DNA from: Undaria pinnatifida
Taxonomy: Eukaryota > Sar > Phaeophyceae > Laminariales > Alariaceae
Direction: 5' to 3'
Assembly: GCA_012845835.1 (NCBI GenBank)
Contig: JABAKD010000001.1
Span: forward strand, 5,796,476-5,860,475
Length of the DNA stretch: 64,000 bases
Shown: positions 12,889 through 21,200 of the stretch, one piece after another
Layout: every line of letters begins with the position of its first letter
Numbering within the stretch: the first letter of the stretch is position 1
Notes under the pieces: generated by a model
Databases searched by the model: none
What the model was told of the DNA's origin: nothing
Seen by the model: the letters and a program-made list of their open reading frames with translations, nothing else
Translations under genes and position numbers: made by a program

Positions 12889-15800
12889 GCTGCTGTATCT
12901 ACTATTTGTGCAGTCTCCAGCCCCGGCAAGCAGCGCATCCGGCAGCAAGCCCACAACTGGGGCGGTGGATCCGTCAGCAGCGGCTGCGATCCGCGACAAT
13001 CAGGGGTCTGCTGCTGCTGCTTCGACGACGACTGTGCCCTTGCCATTTTACGTTTGGTTACATTTCGTACTGTCATGACCGTATTATTACTATTAATACT
13101 GCTGTTACGGCTTCAGCCGGCACGGGATTCGCGCCACACTGTATGCCTTGGTACGAGTAGGTAGGGGCACTGCCTGGTGATTGTTCTACACGCTGTGATG
13201 ACATATGACCGGAGCATCGGCACGAGAGAAACAAGAAGCGGTAAGTTTTGTACCAGGTACCTGGTATGATTTACGGATCCGTGGGTCGGACCCGCGGGGC
13301 GCCTGCACGGCAACGGCCCTCAGCTGTAAGTTTGAAAAGGGCGGATCCGCGGGCCAGATCCGCGGGTCAGCCGAAAACAACTCGCGGGTCATGATGGCTT
13401 GACCCGCGAGTGACCCGTATCTCGCGGGTCATGACCCGACCCGACCCGCGAGATTTTGAAAATTTCCTGACCCGGCCCGATCCGACCCGCGAGATTTTTA
13501 AACCTCTTGACCGACCCGATCCGCGAGATTTTTAAACCTCTTGATCCGACCCGACCGGTGAGATTTTAAAATTTTATAACCCGACCCGACCCGCGAGATT
13601 TTAAATCCCCCTTGACCCGACCCGCGGGTCGGGTCATGACCCGTGAAAATCTCTGTAAAATAGTAGGGCTTTTCACGGGTCGGGTCGGGTCAGCCCGACC
13701 CGACCCGTGAGAATTTCGAGACGTCTTGACCCGACCCGACCCGACCCGACCCGCGATAATTTCGAGACGTCTTGAGCCGACCCGACACGACCCGATTTTG
13801 AAAACCTCCTGACCCGACCCGACCCGATCCGCGAGGTTTTGAAATCCTCTTGACCCGACCCGACCCGCCACAATTCGGGTGACCCGCGAGATGCGGGGAT
13901 ATGCGGGTCAGGTCGAGTTGACCCGTGACATTCCTCACGGGTCAAAGTCGAAAAATCACGGGTCAAAGCATGTATACCTCGGTCGGTTGGTTGGTCATTG
14001 CTCCCTCGTACTTTTCCCAGTATGTCGTGTTCTCGGGGGTTTTTACCGGCATTGTTTGCAGCTGATGATTATGTCATGTGGTGTGCGCGCGAAAAATGAT
14101 AAAGAAACCGCAACCCACATGCATGGGCATGCCCGTACCGCTAGATAACCGGGTCGACCCGACGAGCGACCCGACGAGCGAGCTAGTTATGAGTTATAAG
14201 TGCAATCTCTGCCCCCGGCAAGCAGCCTCGCTGAGCCGCCTCCGGCATCAAGCCCACAACTGGGGCGGTGGATCTGTCAGCAGGGGCTGCGATCCGCGAA
14301 GATGCGTTGTCTGCTGCTGGTGCTTGCTGCTGCCAGGGTGCTGCTGCTGCTGTGTTGCTGCTGCTTCGACGACGACTGCTGTTCTTGCTTCTTGACGTTT
14401 TTTTTTTTGGTCACATTTCGTACTGGTATGATAATTCTCAAGCTAGCTTCTACTGCTGTATCTATCTTCCATCTGTGCAGTCTACAGCCCCAGCAAGCAA
14501 CCTAGCTGAGCCGCCTCCGGCAGCAAGCCCACGACTGGGGCGGTGGGTCTGTCAGCAGGGGCTGCGATCCGCGAGAATCCGGGGTCTGCTGCTGCTGCTG
14601 CTGCTTCGACGACGACTGCCCTTCCTTGACTTTATACGTTTGGCCACATTTTGTACTGGTGTGACCGTGATATTACTACTGTTGTTACGGCTTCAGCAAG
14701 TACGGGATTCGCGTCACACTGCTGTATGCCTTGGTACGAGTAGCTAGGGGTACGTACGGCCTGGTGATTGTTCTGCATGCTATGATGACATTGTATGATC
14801 GGAGCATCGGCACGAGGGAGGCAGGAAGCGGAAATGTTTGTAATATATTTGCGGACCCGCGGGCCCGACCCACGGGGCGCCTGCACGGCATCAATGTCTC
14901 TCAGCTGCAAGTTTGAAAAAGGCGGACCCGCGGGTTTGACCCGCGGGTCAGCCCAAAACACCTCGCGGGTCATTATGGCTTGACCCTCGAAGTGACCCGT
15001 ATCTCACGGGTTGTGACCCGACCCGACCCGTGAGATTTTGAAAACCTCTAGACCCGACCCGACCCGACCCGACCCGACCCGCGAGATTTCGAAACCCTCT
15101 TGACCCGACCCGCGGGTCGGGTCATGACCCGTGAAAAGCCCTGGAAAATAGCGGTTTTGGGAATATATCGAGATTTTATAAAAGGCGCGTCGCTCGGCAT
15201 TTGCAATCTCCCCATTTTCGATAAATTCATGTTCAAATTGCAGCTCGTAGGAAGGGGTGCGTTATCTTGAATGATCGAAGGCAATGCAGTAACGCCTGCC
15301 TACACACCTGCACCGTAGGCCTCGGAGCCCCAACGTGTTCCTCCCCAGCGTACGGCACGCCACCCCCCCCATGCTGTTGCGGCAGTGCTTCCATAACTCT
15401 CCCCCCGTGCTCCGCGTTAGCCCTGCGCTGCTCTAAAGCAAGGCGGTCGTGAAGCTGGATCTGCTTCAGGTGTCTCTGTTGTGATGCGCTCAGAACCGGG
15501 GGTGGTGGTGGTGGCGGTGGCTGGGGGGGCGGGGGACCACATTGAGCTCTTGCCCCAACTGCGTCCTTGTTGTGGGGCTGGGTTCTCTCCTGTAGATGCA
15601 GATGGCTGACTTGTCTATCGTCGCGCTGTCTGAGTGTGGACTGGGGTGGGATGGAGCAGGACGGGGCAGGGCAGGTGGCTGCAAGATATCGGAAACTCGA
15701 CGCAAGATATCGGAAATTCGACACATCGAAAAAGCGATCTACCAGGTATCAAATTTCGATACGCGATATCCAAAAAAGTACCAGATCAGAACAACGACTG

Positions 15801-17391
15801 AAATGAACAGTCCGGTGAGCATTATCATACCAGTAATACCCCACCTAAACTGCTTGTACCTGGTATAGACTATATATACTTGCTCGTACGTCGAGCAACT
15901 GCAGCAGCAGTAGCCGCAACACCGGTAGCACTCTACTGCTGCATTCTGTGCTGTTTACGTCTTCCTTGTTGCGCGTGAGCCATGTCCACACCACGCGACA
16001 GACCAAGGGGCGTCATCTTGCATCTTTCGTGCCAGGCTTTTTTCGCGCGAAAGAAAAACACCAACAAACCGCATTTGACCACAGCAGTAGAGCAACGGCG
16101 GAGGTTGTGCAGCAGGCGCAACGCCAAAACACAGGCTGCTGTAGGTTTACCGAGACCTGACAACATCTCGACCACCACTACTCATTGTTGTTGTTCAGCA
16201 TCGGCAGCGTGAGATAATAATGAGTCGAGATCAAAGGTAAAGGTGCTTTGAGGCTAACGGGCGAAAAATAGCGCGCAAAATTTCCACGCCAAAACCCCAT
16301 CACTTCATTGTTTTTGGCGAGTCTTTGCAGACGGAAAATGGGTCCCGCCGGCAGCACCAAGACGGTCAAAGGCAACAAACACCTCGTGCGCCAAGTAAAT
16401 TGCAGATAATGGGTTGCCTTGTATAGTGACCAGCTGAAGTCTGGATGGAACAGATGTGAGCGGTTTTCGGGTCGTAGCGCACATCAGCAGCAGAAGCGGT
16501 ATGTCGCACTGGCATTTATCCATGGACGTGAATGTAAGGACCATATATTTTATTATGAAAATGTTTGAAAAGTCCTTACATATTTGCCCATATTGGTATC
16601 TGCTATCATACCATCAGGGGTCGCACGAACTGCTATACCAGAGAGTACAACAGCAGAAGTGGCAAGAGCCCTTCCAAGCAAAAAGGAAGGGCGTTGCCGG
16701 TTGACGAGTATGGCCGATGCAAGCGCCTAAATCACGACGAACGCGTCACCACAGCAGCAGTAACCAAGGAACAAGCCCGTTCGATATAGGCGAGCCTTTC
16801 TCCTCACGACCGACAGGCCACCTGATAATAAATACGATTCACACATCCGCTGTTCCGTTGTGCATAGCTGTACCACCCACCCACCCACGCACCCACCCAC
16901 CCAGGCATCTATTCATAGTTCACCTGCTGTTGGTGCTGCAGACGCCTGGTCGAGGAGCCCTCATCCCAGTCTACGTCTCCCCGCACCCCACCTCGTCGTC
17001 CATCCTTTGCCCCAGCAGCAGCAGCATCAACCTCAGTCGGCCCAGTCTGCCAGTGGGCAAAATTGAGCAAACCCACCGGAGAAGCAGCACCACCACTGCG
17101 AGCATCAGGAGGGTTGATGTACACACTCGGATGATGCATGCCGTAATGCGGCTGAGTGTTCATTGTGCGAGGGGCACCGTAGTGCTGCTGCACGCCGAGT
17201 TGATACGAAGTTGAGCTAGAACGAGTGCTTGTCTGTGGTTGCTGCAACGCAACAGCCGCCGCCCCTTCAAGGCAGAAAACAAGCAGCAAGAAAATGAAAA
17301 AAGTCCCAAGTGGGAAAGACCCAACGGTCGATTCAAAGCATCCCCTCCATTTGTAATTAGCATGTTTTTCGGTTACGAAACTATTCGACAT
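1931..17391 (-). CDS. Gene A: Gln/Pro-rich protein with hydrophobic N-terminus, nine proposed exons (whole span)
   Basis: I do not recognise this gene. Nine exons on the minus strand join into one frame of about 720 codons: 17391-16924, 15589-15308, 8877-8236, 7408-7322, 6272-6096, 4297-4160, 3528-3412, 2952-2719 and 1948-1931. Every intron is flanked by AG and GT and every junction falls between codons (phase 0), which supports the linkage. The protein starts with a hydrophobic segment at residues 30-48 that could be a signal peptide or anchor. It continues as low-complexity sequence with poly-Gln runs, His/Gln blocks and two poly-Pro stretches, then a Ser/Thr/Glu-rich and Lys-rich C-terminus. 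No catalytic motif is visible. The 6.4-kb intron between exons 2 and 3 holds the hAT-like elements. Additional exons could have been missed, and exon 9 is the least certain. A secreted or membrane Gln-rich protein is inference. Confidence 0.65.
2719..2952 (-). CDS. Gene A exon 8, Lys/Gly-rich
   Basis: This exon has 78 codons between the acceptor CATTTACCAG| and the donor TTTCAG|GTGCTT, phase 0, with no internal stop. The peptide is Lys- and Gly-rich with the sequence GVVGGGKKLGGNTVGV, which resembles a P-loop only superficially. An overlapping plus-strand frame (2746-2991) is open, but its splice context is poorer. Confidence 0.65.
3412..3528 (-). CDS. Gene A exon 7
   Basis: This exon has 39 codons between the acceptor TTGTTTGCAG| and the donor GCACAG|GTAAGC, phase 0. 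Both sites match the eukaryotic consensus well. The peptide is polar and charged, beginning PLSSLTDVIQRGFHGEEK. Confidence 0.7.
4160..4297 (-). CDS. Gene A exon 6, Ser/Thr-rich
   Basis: This exon has 46 codons in phase 0, ending at the donor ATCAAG|GTGAGC. The acceptor is either AACAAG| at 4298, which keeps phase 0, or CCCTAG| at 4305, which would add 7 nt and break phase. The peptide is rich in Ser, Thr, Glu and Asp. The upstream intron end is made of telomere-like CCCTAAC repeats. A fragment of this exon is repeated at 4771-4812. Confidence 0.6.
4305..4560. repeat. interstitial telomere-like repeat (TTAGGG type, degenerate)
   Basis: The plus strand has many units of GGGTTAGGGTT with substitutions (GGGTCAGGG, GGGTTGGG, GGATGAGGG). 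A second tract lies at 4684-4756. The first abuts the 3' splice site of gene A exon 6, so on the transcribed strand it reads CCCTAAC just before the exon. Confidence 0.75.
4684..4812. repeat. second telomere-like tract joined to a duplicated fragment of gene A exon 6
   Basis: Degenerate GGGTTAGGGTT repeats at 4684-4756 are followed by 'ggggagccttcgggcgatac..tccttgttcctatgg', which matches the 5' part of exon 6 plus its acceptor edge at about 4265-4308. Repeat tract and exon edge were therefore duplicated together. Confidence 0.65.
5021..5330 (+). mobile_element. tRNA-derived SINE, copy 1 (best preserved)
   Basis: The head (5021-5098) resembles a tRNA gene, with an A-box-like TGGTCTAGTGGT at 5032 and a B-box-like GAGTTTGATTCCC at 5075. 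The body carries the family phrases 'gacgcgagtcgacgagggaag', 'tctcgcgataaaaatgaagg' and 'gaccccgggtctga'. The same body occurs at least six more times in the window on both strands. Transcription by RNA polymerase III is expected for tRNA SINEs. Confidence 0.75.
5417..5860. repeat. tandem repeat of about 195 bp, three copies
   Basis: The phrases 'ggatcccacc..gagaaac..ttcaac' and 'atcaacagaaagttcagcag' recur at about 5445, 5632 and 5770. The last copy ends in short AGCTCAACAGCA duplications. It lies directly after SINE copy 1 in an intron of gene A. Confidence 0.6.
6096..6272 (-). CDS. Gene A exon 5
   Basis: This exon has 59 codons between the acceptor GACTATGCAG| and the donor CTCAG|GTGTGA, phase 0. 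The peptide is Pro/Gly/Arg-rich with a less repetitive centre (PAIVYAYPSRGDYNNMMKL) that could identify homologues. Confidence 0.65.
6577..7320. other. intron of gene A, no distinct element recognised
   Basis: The interval between exons 5 and 4 contains a local duplication of 'gacaaattg(a/g)agaaggcaatgagag' near 7159 and 7219. A minus-strand open frame at 6577-6825 has no convincing splice sites. Nothing else is supported. Confidence 0.4.
7322..7408 (-). CDS. Gene A exon 4, poly-Pro
   Basis: This exon has 29 codons between the acceptor TTTTGTTGGCAG| and the donor TTACAG|GTGATG, phase 0. The peptide has nine consecutive prolines after VP, then LQPAPVQLQALQ. A decayed look-alike of its 5' edge (AACCGG..TTCTGCAAACAGAACC) lies near 7520-7545. 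Confidence 0.65.
7838..7906 (-). mobile_element. tRNA-like SINE head fragment
   Basis: Read on the minus strand, this starts GGTCGCCCCGGTGGCGTATC and has a B-box-like GAGTTCGAACCC. It shares its opening with the head of the SINE at 54562-54654. No SINE body follows. An A run of more than 20 bases at 7918-7940 flanks it on the plus strand. Confidence 0.5.
8236..8877 (-). CDS. Gene A exon 3, poly-Gln
   Basis: This is the largest exon, with 214 codons in phase 0, between the acceptor CGGAACAG| (8878-8880) and the donor CAGCAG|GTAAAA (8234). It carries three poly-Gln runs, including one of eight, with interspersed His, Ser and Pro. The CTG/CAG tracts are read as CAG on this strand, so plus-strand leucine frames over the same DNA are shadows. 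The region about 120-150 residues in (LTIIPGGYESF) is the least repetitive part and best for a homology search. Confidence 0.7.
9229..9437. mobile_element. 209-bp foldback element with 17-bp perfect terminal inverted repeats
   Basis: AGTACCAAATATATTTC at 9229-9245 is matched exactly by its reverse complement at 9421-9437. The interior contains ACCCTAACCCTAACCC and a GC-rich hairpin (GCGCGGC-TTC-GCCGCGC, 9359-9375). No clear target duplication is visible. It is likely a small non-autonomous inverted-repeat element in an intron of gene A. Confidence 0.6.
9495..9610 (+). repeat. hairpin followed by A-rich tail
   Basis: CCTCCTGC and GCAGGAGG form an 8-bp stem around CCCGAA at 9495-9516. An A-rich tail of AAAAT units runs about 9575-9608. 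Stem plus tail could be the 3' end of a retroposed RNA, but no known RNA is recognised. Confidence 0.35.
10199..10530. repeat. irregular G-rich minisatellite (GGGGTGTGNTAACGAGG-like)
   Basis: The phrases 'ggggtgtg', 'ataacgagg' and 'ggtgtggtattc' recur with variable spacing. The left edge (CTTTTATAGGGGGGGGTG, about 10205) recurs at about 11130 with 'ggggggtgtggtatt' following. The two occurrences probably derive from one dispersed element. Confidence 0.5.
11030..12185. repeat. diverged direct repeats of about 130-160 bp
   Basis: Several modules share phrases such as 'gcagtcgacaaag(a/g)cagcc', 'gagcttggc(a/g)aagaggaag' and 'gtttatcgtgt.g.caatg'. Examples start near 11225, 11535, 11690 and 12005. 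The phrase 'cgtcccttctcc..tttttatcgcgca.agggtt' at 11915 also occurs at 7660. Minus-strand open frames across these modules are probably repeat-derived. Confidence 0.5.
12217..13655. mobile_element. hAT-like non-autonomous element, copy 1 (left end eroded)
   Basis: Both flanks are arrays of ACCCG pentamers with the spacer phrase CGCGAGATTTTGAAAACCTC. The core has two diverged copies of a CTG-rich block (about 12630 and 12930) and a (TAC)n microsatellite at about 12844-12889. The right end reads CACGGGTCATGACCCGTGAAAATCTCTG. Copy 2 repeats most of this sequence in the same orientation. Confidence 0.6.
13664..15143. mobile_element. hAT-like non-autonomous element, copy 2, with 8-bp target duplication
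   Basis: The left end TAGGGCTTTTCACGGGTC and the right end GACCCGTGAAAAGCCCTG are inverted repeats. The flanks TAAAATAG (13656-13663) and GAAAATAG (15144-15151) match at 7 of 8 bases. A TAGGG/CAGGG terminus with an 8-bp duplication is the known hAT superfamily signature. There is no transposase frame. The CTG-rich open frames inside are low-complexity shadows. It sits against the end of copy 1. Confidence 0.7.
15308..15589 (-). CDS. Gene A exon 2, poly-Pro
   Basis: This exon has 94 codons between the acceptor ATCTACAG| and the donor GTGCAG|GTGTGT, phase 0 at both ends. It contains a run of more than ten prolines, then a helical Gln/Arg/His-rich stretch (QQRHLKQIQLHDRLALEQRR), then Gly- and Pro-rich sequence. 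The frame is open and compositionally coding. Codons past the donor lose this character. Confidence 0.65.
16924..17391 (-). CDS. Gene A exon 1
   Basis: This exon has 156 codons from ATG at 17391 to the donor CAG|GTGAAC. The first 29 residues are polar and basic. Residues 30-48 (TFFIFLLLVFCLEGAAAVA) are a hydrophobic core ending in small residues, like a signal peptide cleavage region. The rest is rich in Gln, Pro, Gly and Ala and ends in a Gln-rich tail. An alternative model starts the exon at 17241, after an AG just downstream of the hydrophobic stretch, and would remove the signal. I prefer the longer form because a TATA box lies directly upstream. Confidence 0.6.
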
Positions 17392-18196
17392 CGAGTTGGG
17401 GAATAGACGAATCGACGAACTTCTTGCGACGGCTTTTATAGACCGAAAGACACGAGAAGTCAATTTTATCAACCCTATAAGACGAGCATGCACCAGCACG
17501 ATTGATGTCATCAGCAGCATGCTGCGTGCGTCTCGTACATTATAGCTCCTAAATTATAGCGCTTCGGACGCACCCCTTGCGCGGCAGCCCGGGCTGCTTA
17601 GTGTGGCCGTCACTTGCTTTTGATTTTTTTGCCCTGTGGAGTCCCCAAGGGCTTGCCAATGGCATATAGCAAGGCGTCATGCGACGAGCGTACGTATGGG
17701 TCAAGACTACTCGACCAATAGCGCCTGGGGTGCTATATGCAGAATGGTAGGCCTGCTCCAGAAGTACCAGGTGTATTGATTTGGTTGATTTGATTGATTG
17801 AGATGCGTACCTCTCGTGCTACCTCTACGAGTACACGCTGTACGTGTTGGTACGACATCATACATACGTGGATACAAGGTGGATACATGGATGGTAAACG
17901 GTACGAGCAGTACAGCAGTAGCTAGACGACGGCAGTAGTAGCACAGCCGTTATACAAAGCATAGTGCATCAGTAGAGTAATATCTACCTGATACAACACG
18001 GTACTACTGCGGAATGCTGACTATTAATAATGCCGTATTTGCTCGACAGGCTACAGGTACCGTCCAAGATTAACCACATTCGCTTGGGATGCGGTGTGCA
18101 TCTTCTACCACGACACTGCAAAACAACATAATCGGAAAGGAGAGGCGGAGCATAGTCTAGTCTAACTCGGCAGGAGATACATCGCGTTGGGGAAAA
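17392..18196. promoter_or_regulatory. divergent intergenic region between genes A and B
   Basis: About 800 bp separate the start codons of two genes transcribed away from each other. A TATA box faces gene A. I see no TATA box close to the gene B start. The region is otherwise free of recognisable repeats, unlike the introns around it. A shared bidirectional promoter is inference from geometry. Confidence 0.5.
17433..17440 (-). promoter_or_regulatory. TATA box of gene A
   Basis: TATAAAAG reads on the minus strand about 42-49 nt before the proposed ATG at 17391. That is right for a core promoter with a short leader. It supports 17391 as the start rather than an in-frame upstream ATG at about 17520. 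Confidence 0.5.
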
Positions 18197-18254
18197 ATGG
18201 AGATGGGAACCGACGATCCCCTGGCTACACTTTTCCAGGCGGCGTGCTTGTCGG
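18197..18254 (+). CDS. Gene B exon 1
   Basis: An ATG in the context GGAAAAATGG opens 19 codons plus one base. The exon ends at a near-consensus donor (TCGG|GTAAGA). A second in-frame ATG follows two codons later. The exon ends in phase 1 and exon 2 begins with the two bases needed. Confidence 0.6.
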
Positions 18255-21200
18255 GTAAGACGTACCTGGTAAGATATTAGCCGGAAATGCTTGTTACCTG
18301 AGCAGTGGCCGTCTCACGGCGTGAACGGATTCCTCTACCAGGTATACCTTGGCCCGAGACAGATCACAGATCTACAGTAGATCTATTAATAGTTTCTCTA
18401 GTACGTACGTTTTTTGATTGAAACCCTATAGTCTAATGTTATCGTGCCGAACATCGCTTTCAGTAGGCCAGCCCACACATCGAGCCGCCTAACCCTATCC
18501 CTAAGTGAAGCCCTACACGATTTACTACCGGCATCGCATACAGGCAGTATACTGCTGCATACAAGGGTTGCAAAGTTAAATTCAAACACCTAGTCACTTA
18601 TTTGATGCGCATCTTCCATACGGATTGTTTTGTTTCCTGTCTGTGAACACGTTTTCCAGAATTTTATTACTGTTGCTCGAATGGGTACCGGTAACAACGT
18701 GGCGAAGCTCACTTTCGATCTCCGCACGATGTCGCTACGTACTGTAGAACACGCTTACTCCCATGATAGCTGAAGATCCAATGTTTTTACTCCGGAGTAT
18801 AAAAAAAGTGTAACATCAGCCGCCGACGGAAAATCAACTAAATGGAGGGTAGTGTATGTACTATGTACGAAATCATGTACTGGCAGACTCTACACAGTAC
18901 GTGCCTGGTAGCTTTTTCTTGCTCGTCCCAAGGCATTGCCAGTTTTTCACTGGACGAGTTCCTGGCAAAACATGCCAGGTATAAGGTTTTGTCCCCGTGC
19001 GGGCTACATGCGATTCCGTGCTAAAAATATTGCGTATGGGTCGAAACAAACTGTATTGCACCGATTACATTGACCCTCTGGCATTACCCAGAGGAGAGCC
19101 GGCGGCCTATACGTATTGCTATGCCAACCTCGTTCTCCCCTAAAATGTGCGGAGGCGGTAGAATTATTTTTTTATTTGCTGGGAAGCCGATTATCCCCGC
19201 CGTTCAGACGTTCAATTCCGTGTGGAAATAAGAGCTACACTACGAAGCGAATAGTTCAGCCTGTGAGTGATTCGGCTGACCACAGACGATGACCTGCACT
19301 CTAGTCGGGCCTCCCTGATATTGCCCGTTTGTGCCCAGGGTATCGCGAGGGTAACACCTTGACAATATCCTTCATACTGAATGAATGGACTAAATTGAAA
19401 GTACAACACGCCTGACCGACGTAGCAACAACGAAGCTTGAAAAGTTTATTGAGGACCGACCAATCCCATCGAGCATACGACATCTGGATTATTTGAAATG
19501 TTCGCGGGCTACTCTAAAAGAAAGCACGCTCCCCATCGATGCACAACGCTTTTCGCAGGACAAAAGAACCCCGACTTTCTCAAGGCAGGCACTGAAAATG
19601 CAGTTCGTGATCAAGACGGTTCGCGACGTCTGTGTATAACCTCAGAGCACCAATGGCGACTATTTGCGGACTCCCTGGCATCCTCGGGACTCGTCGTGGA
19701 GCCGTCAGAGCAGCAACAGCTACAGAAACTTTGGGACCGGGCAATGGTCGGGGCCAACGCCTTTGGACGAAGGTAGCTGTGCTTCCTTGAAGGAAATGCT
19801 GATTATTTGGGCGAGATGAAGTTAGATTATGCAGGTCTTTCCACAGATTAAGACCCGCTCCGCTGGCCCGGTCAGAAGGTTTTCAAAATCTCACGGGGCA
19901 AGTCGGTTCGAGTCAGGAGGTGCTCCAAATCTGGCGGAGCGCGTCAGATTGAGTCAGGAGCTTTTCAAATCTCACGGGTAGGGTCAGGTCACTCTGTCCC
20001 GACCAAAGACGTCAGATGTCAGGAGACGGCACATTGACCCCTTGACCGACGGCAGTTTTCGGTTGACTGACGCCAAACTGCTAATTTTTAGTGTGGAACG
20101 ATCGGATGGACACCCTTGTCGGCTGGACGTTTCCCTTGACTGACCGTCACCTGGCATATTTGCGACCCGATCCGCGAGAAGTGACCTGATCCGTTAAGAA
20201 CCCTGAAAATTGCAGTTTGAAAGTGTTCTTCAAGGAATGAAAGATGCCGTGCCTGAACACCGTCCGATATTGCCCTCAGCGTCTTCAATCGCGCATAAAC
20301 CATACCAGGTAGCATAAATACGCCTTGAACGTTGATGCCCTAACTTGGTCTTTGCCGCTCGTCATGTTGATCTCTGATCGCTGTCGTGCTCTCGTGTGTG
20401 TCCGCAGGGGGAATCCTTCTTTATGCATTGATGACGTGTACCGGTGCGTGGACGAAATGTATGCAGACGACATTTCACCAGACATCGGCGGTAACTTAGA
20501 CCGCGCACGGGTGAGTAAAGTACGAAATGTCAAGGCTACGATCGGGCGGGGCGGGGAGTGCCAGTTACCCACTTGATGCTTGCCTTAGCCATTTGCCCAT
20601 TTACCACGAATCTCTTTCGAGAAGGAGCACCGTTCGTGCTCCAGATAGAGACACCTTCAACGTTTGTGTGTTACAACTCACACATACATATTATTTTTCT
20701 TATGTTATTCTCTCTCTGTTTCACCGTTTGTGGCCACCATGTGGCAAGGCAATGTACTATGTATGGTAGGGGTAGCAAGTTTAGGGCCGTGTTTCCCGAG
20801 GCTTGGGGCCACCCTCACGAGTGACTATTCTTTTTCGTGATAGGCACCGCTGTGGAGTTGTATATTACGCTGCAACAACGAACAGTTCACAGCCCGTATC
20901 TGAGTGAGGTAGGGGGTCGCTCGCGTTAGTGGCCTATCGACCCACCGGTGACGATGGGGTTACTCGCTCAGCCGCCGTCGCTCGGGTCGAAACGGACACC
21001 ATGTGAGACGAATTGCCGCCATCGCAGCAGTCATGTTTAGAGCAAGAAAAACAACCCCCCGTAGCCCGCAGTGCTTGTCATCTTAACCCCTTTCGAGCCG
21101 TGACAATGTTTTGGGGGATAAATCACTCGGAATAAGAGCAATATACCTGTTTATGTACAGTGCAGCAGAAAAATGGTTATATGTATTAATCTTCCTCCAT

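Noticed and set aside
12616-13164. Long plus-strand frames of 158-182 residues as genes
   Set aside because: They are CTG/TAC microsatellite and duplicated transposon sequence, open in several frames at once, with no splice support.
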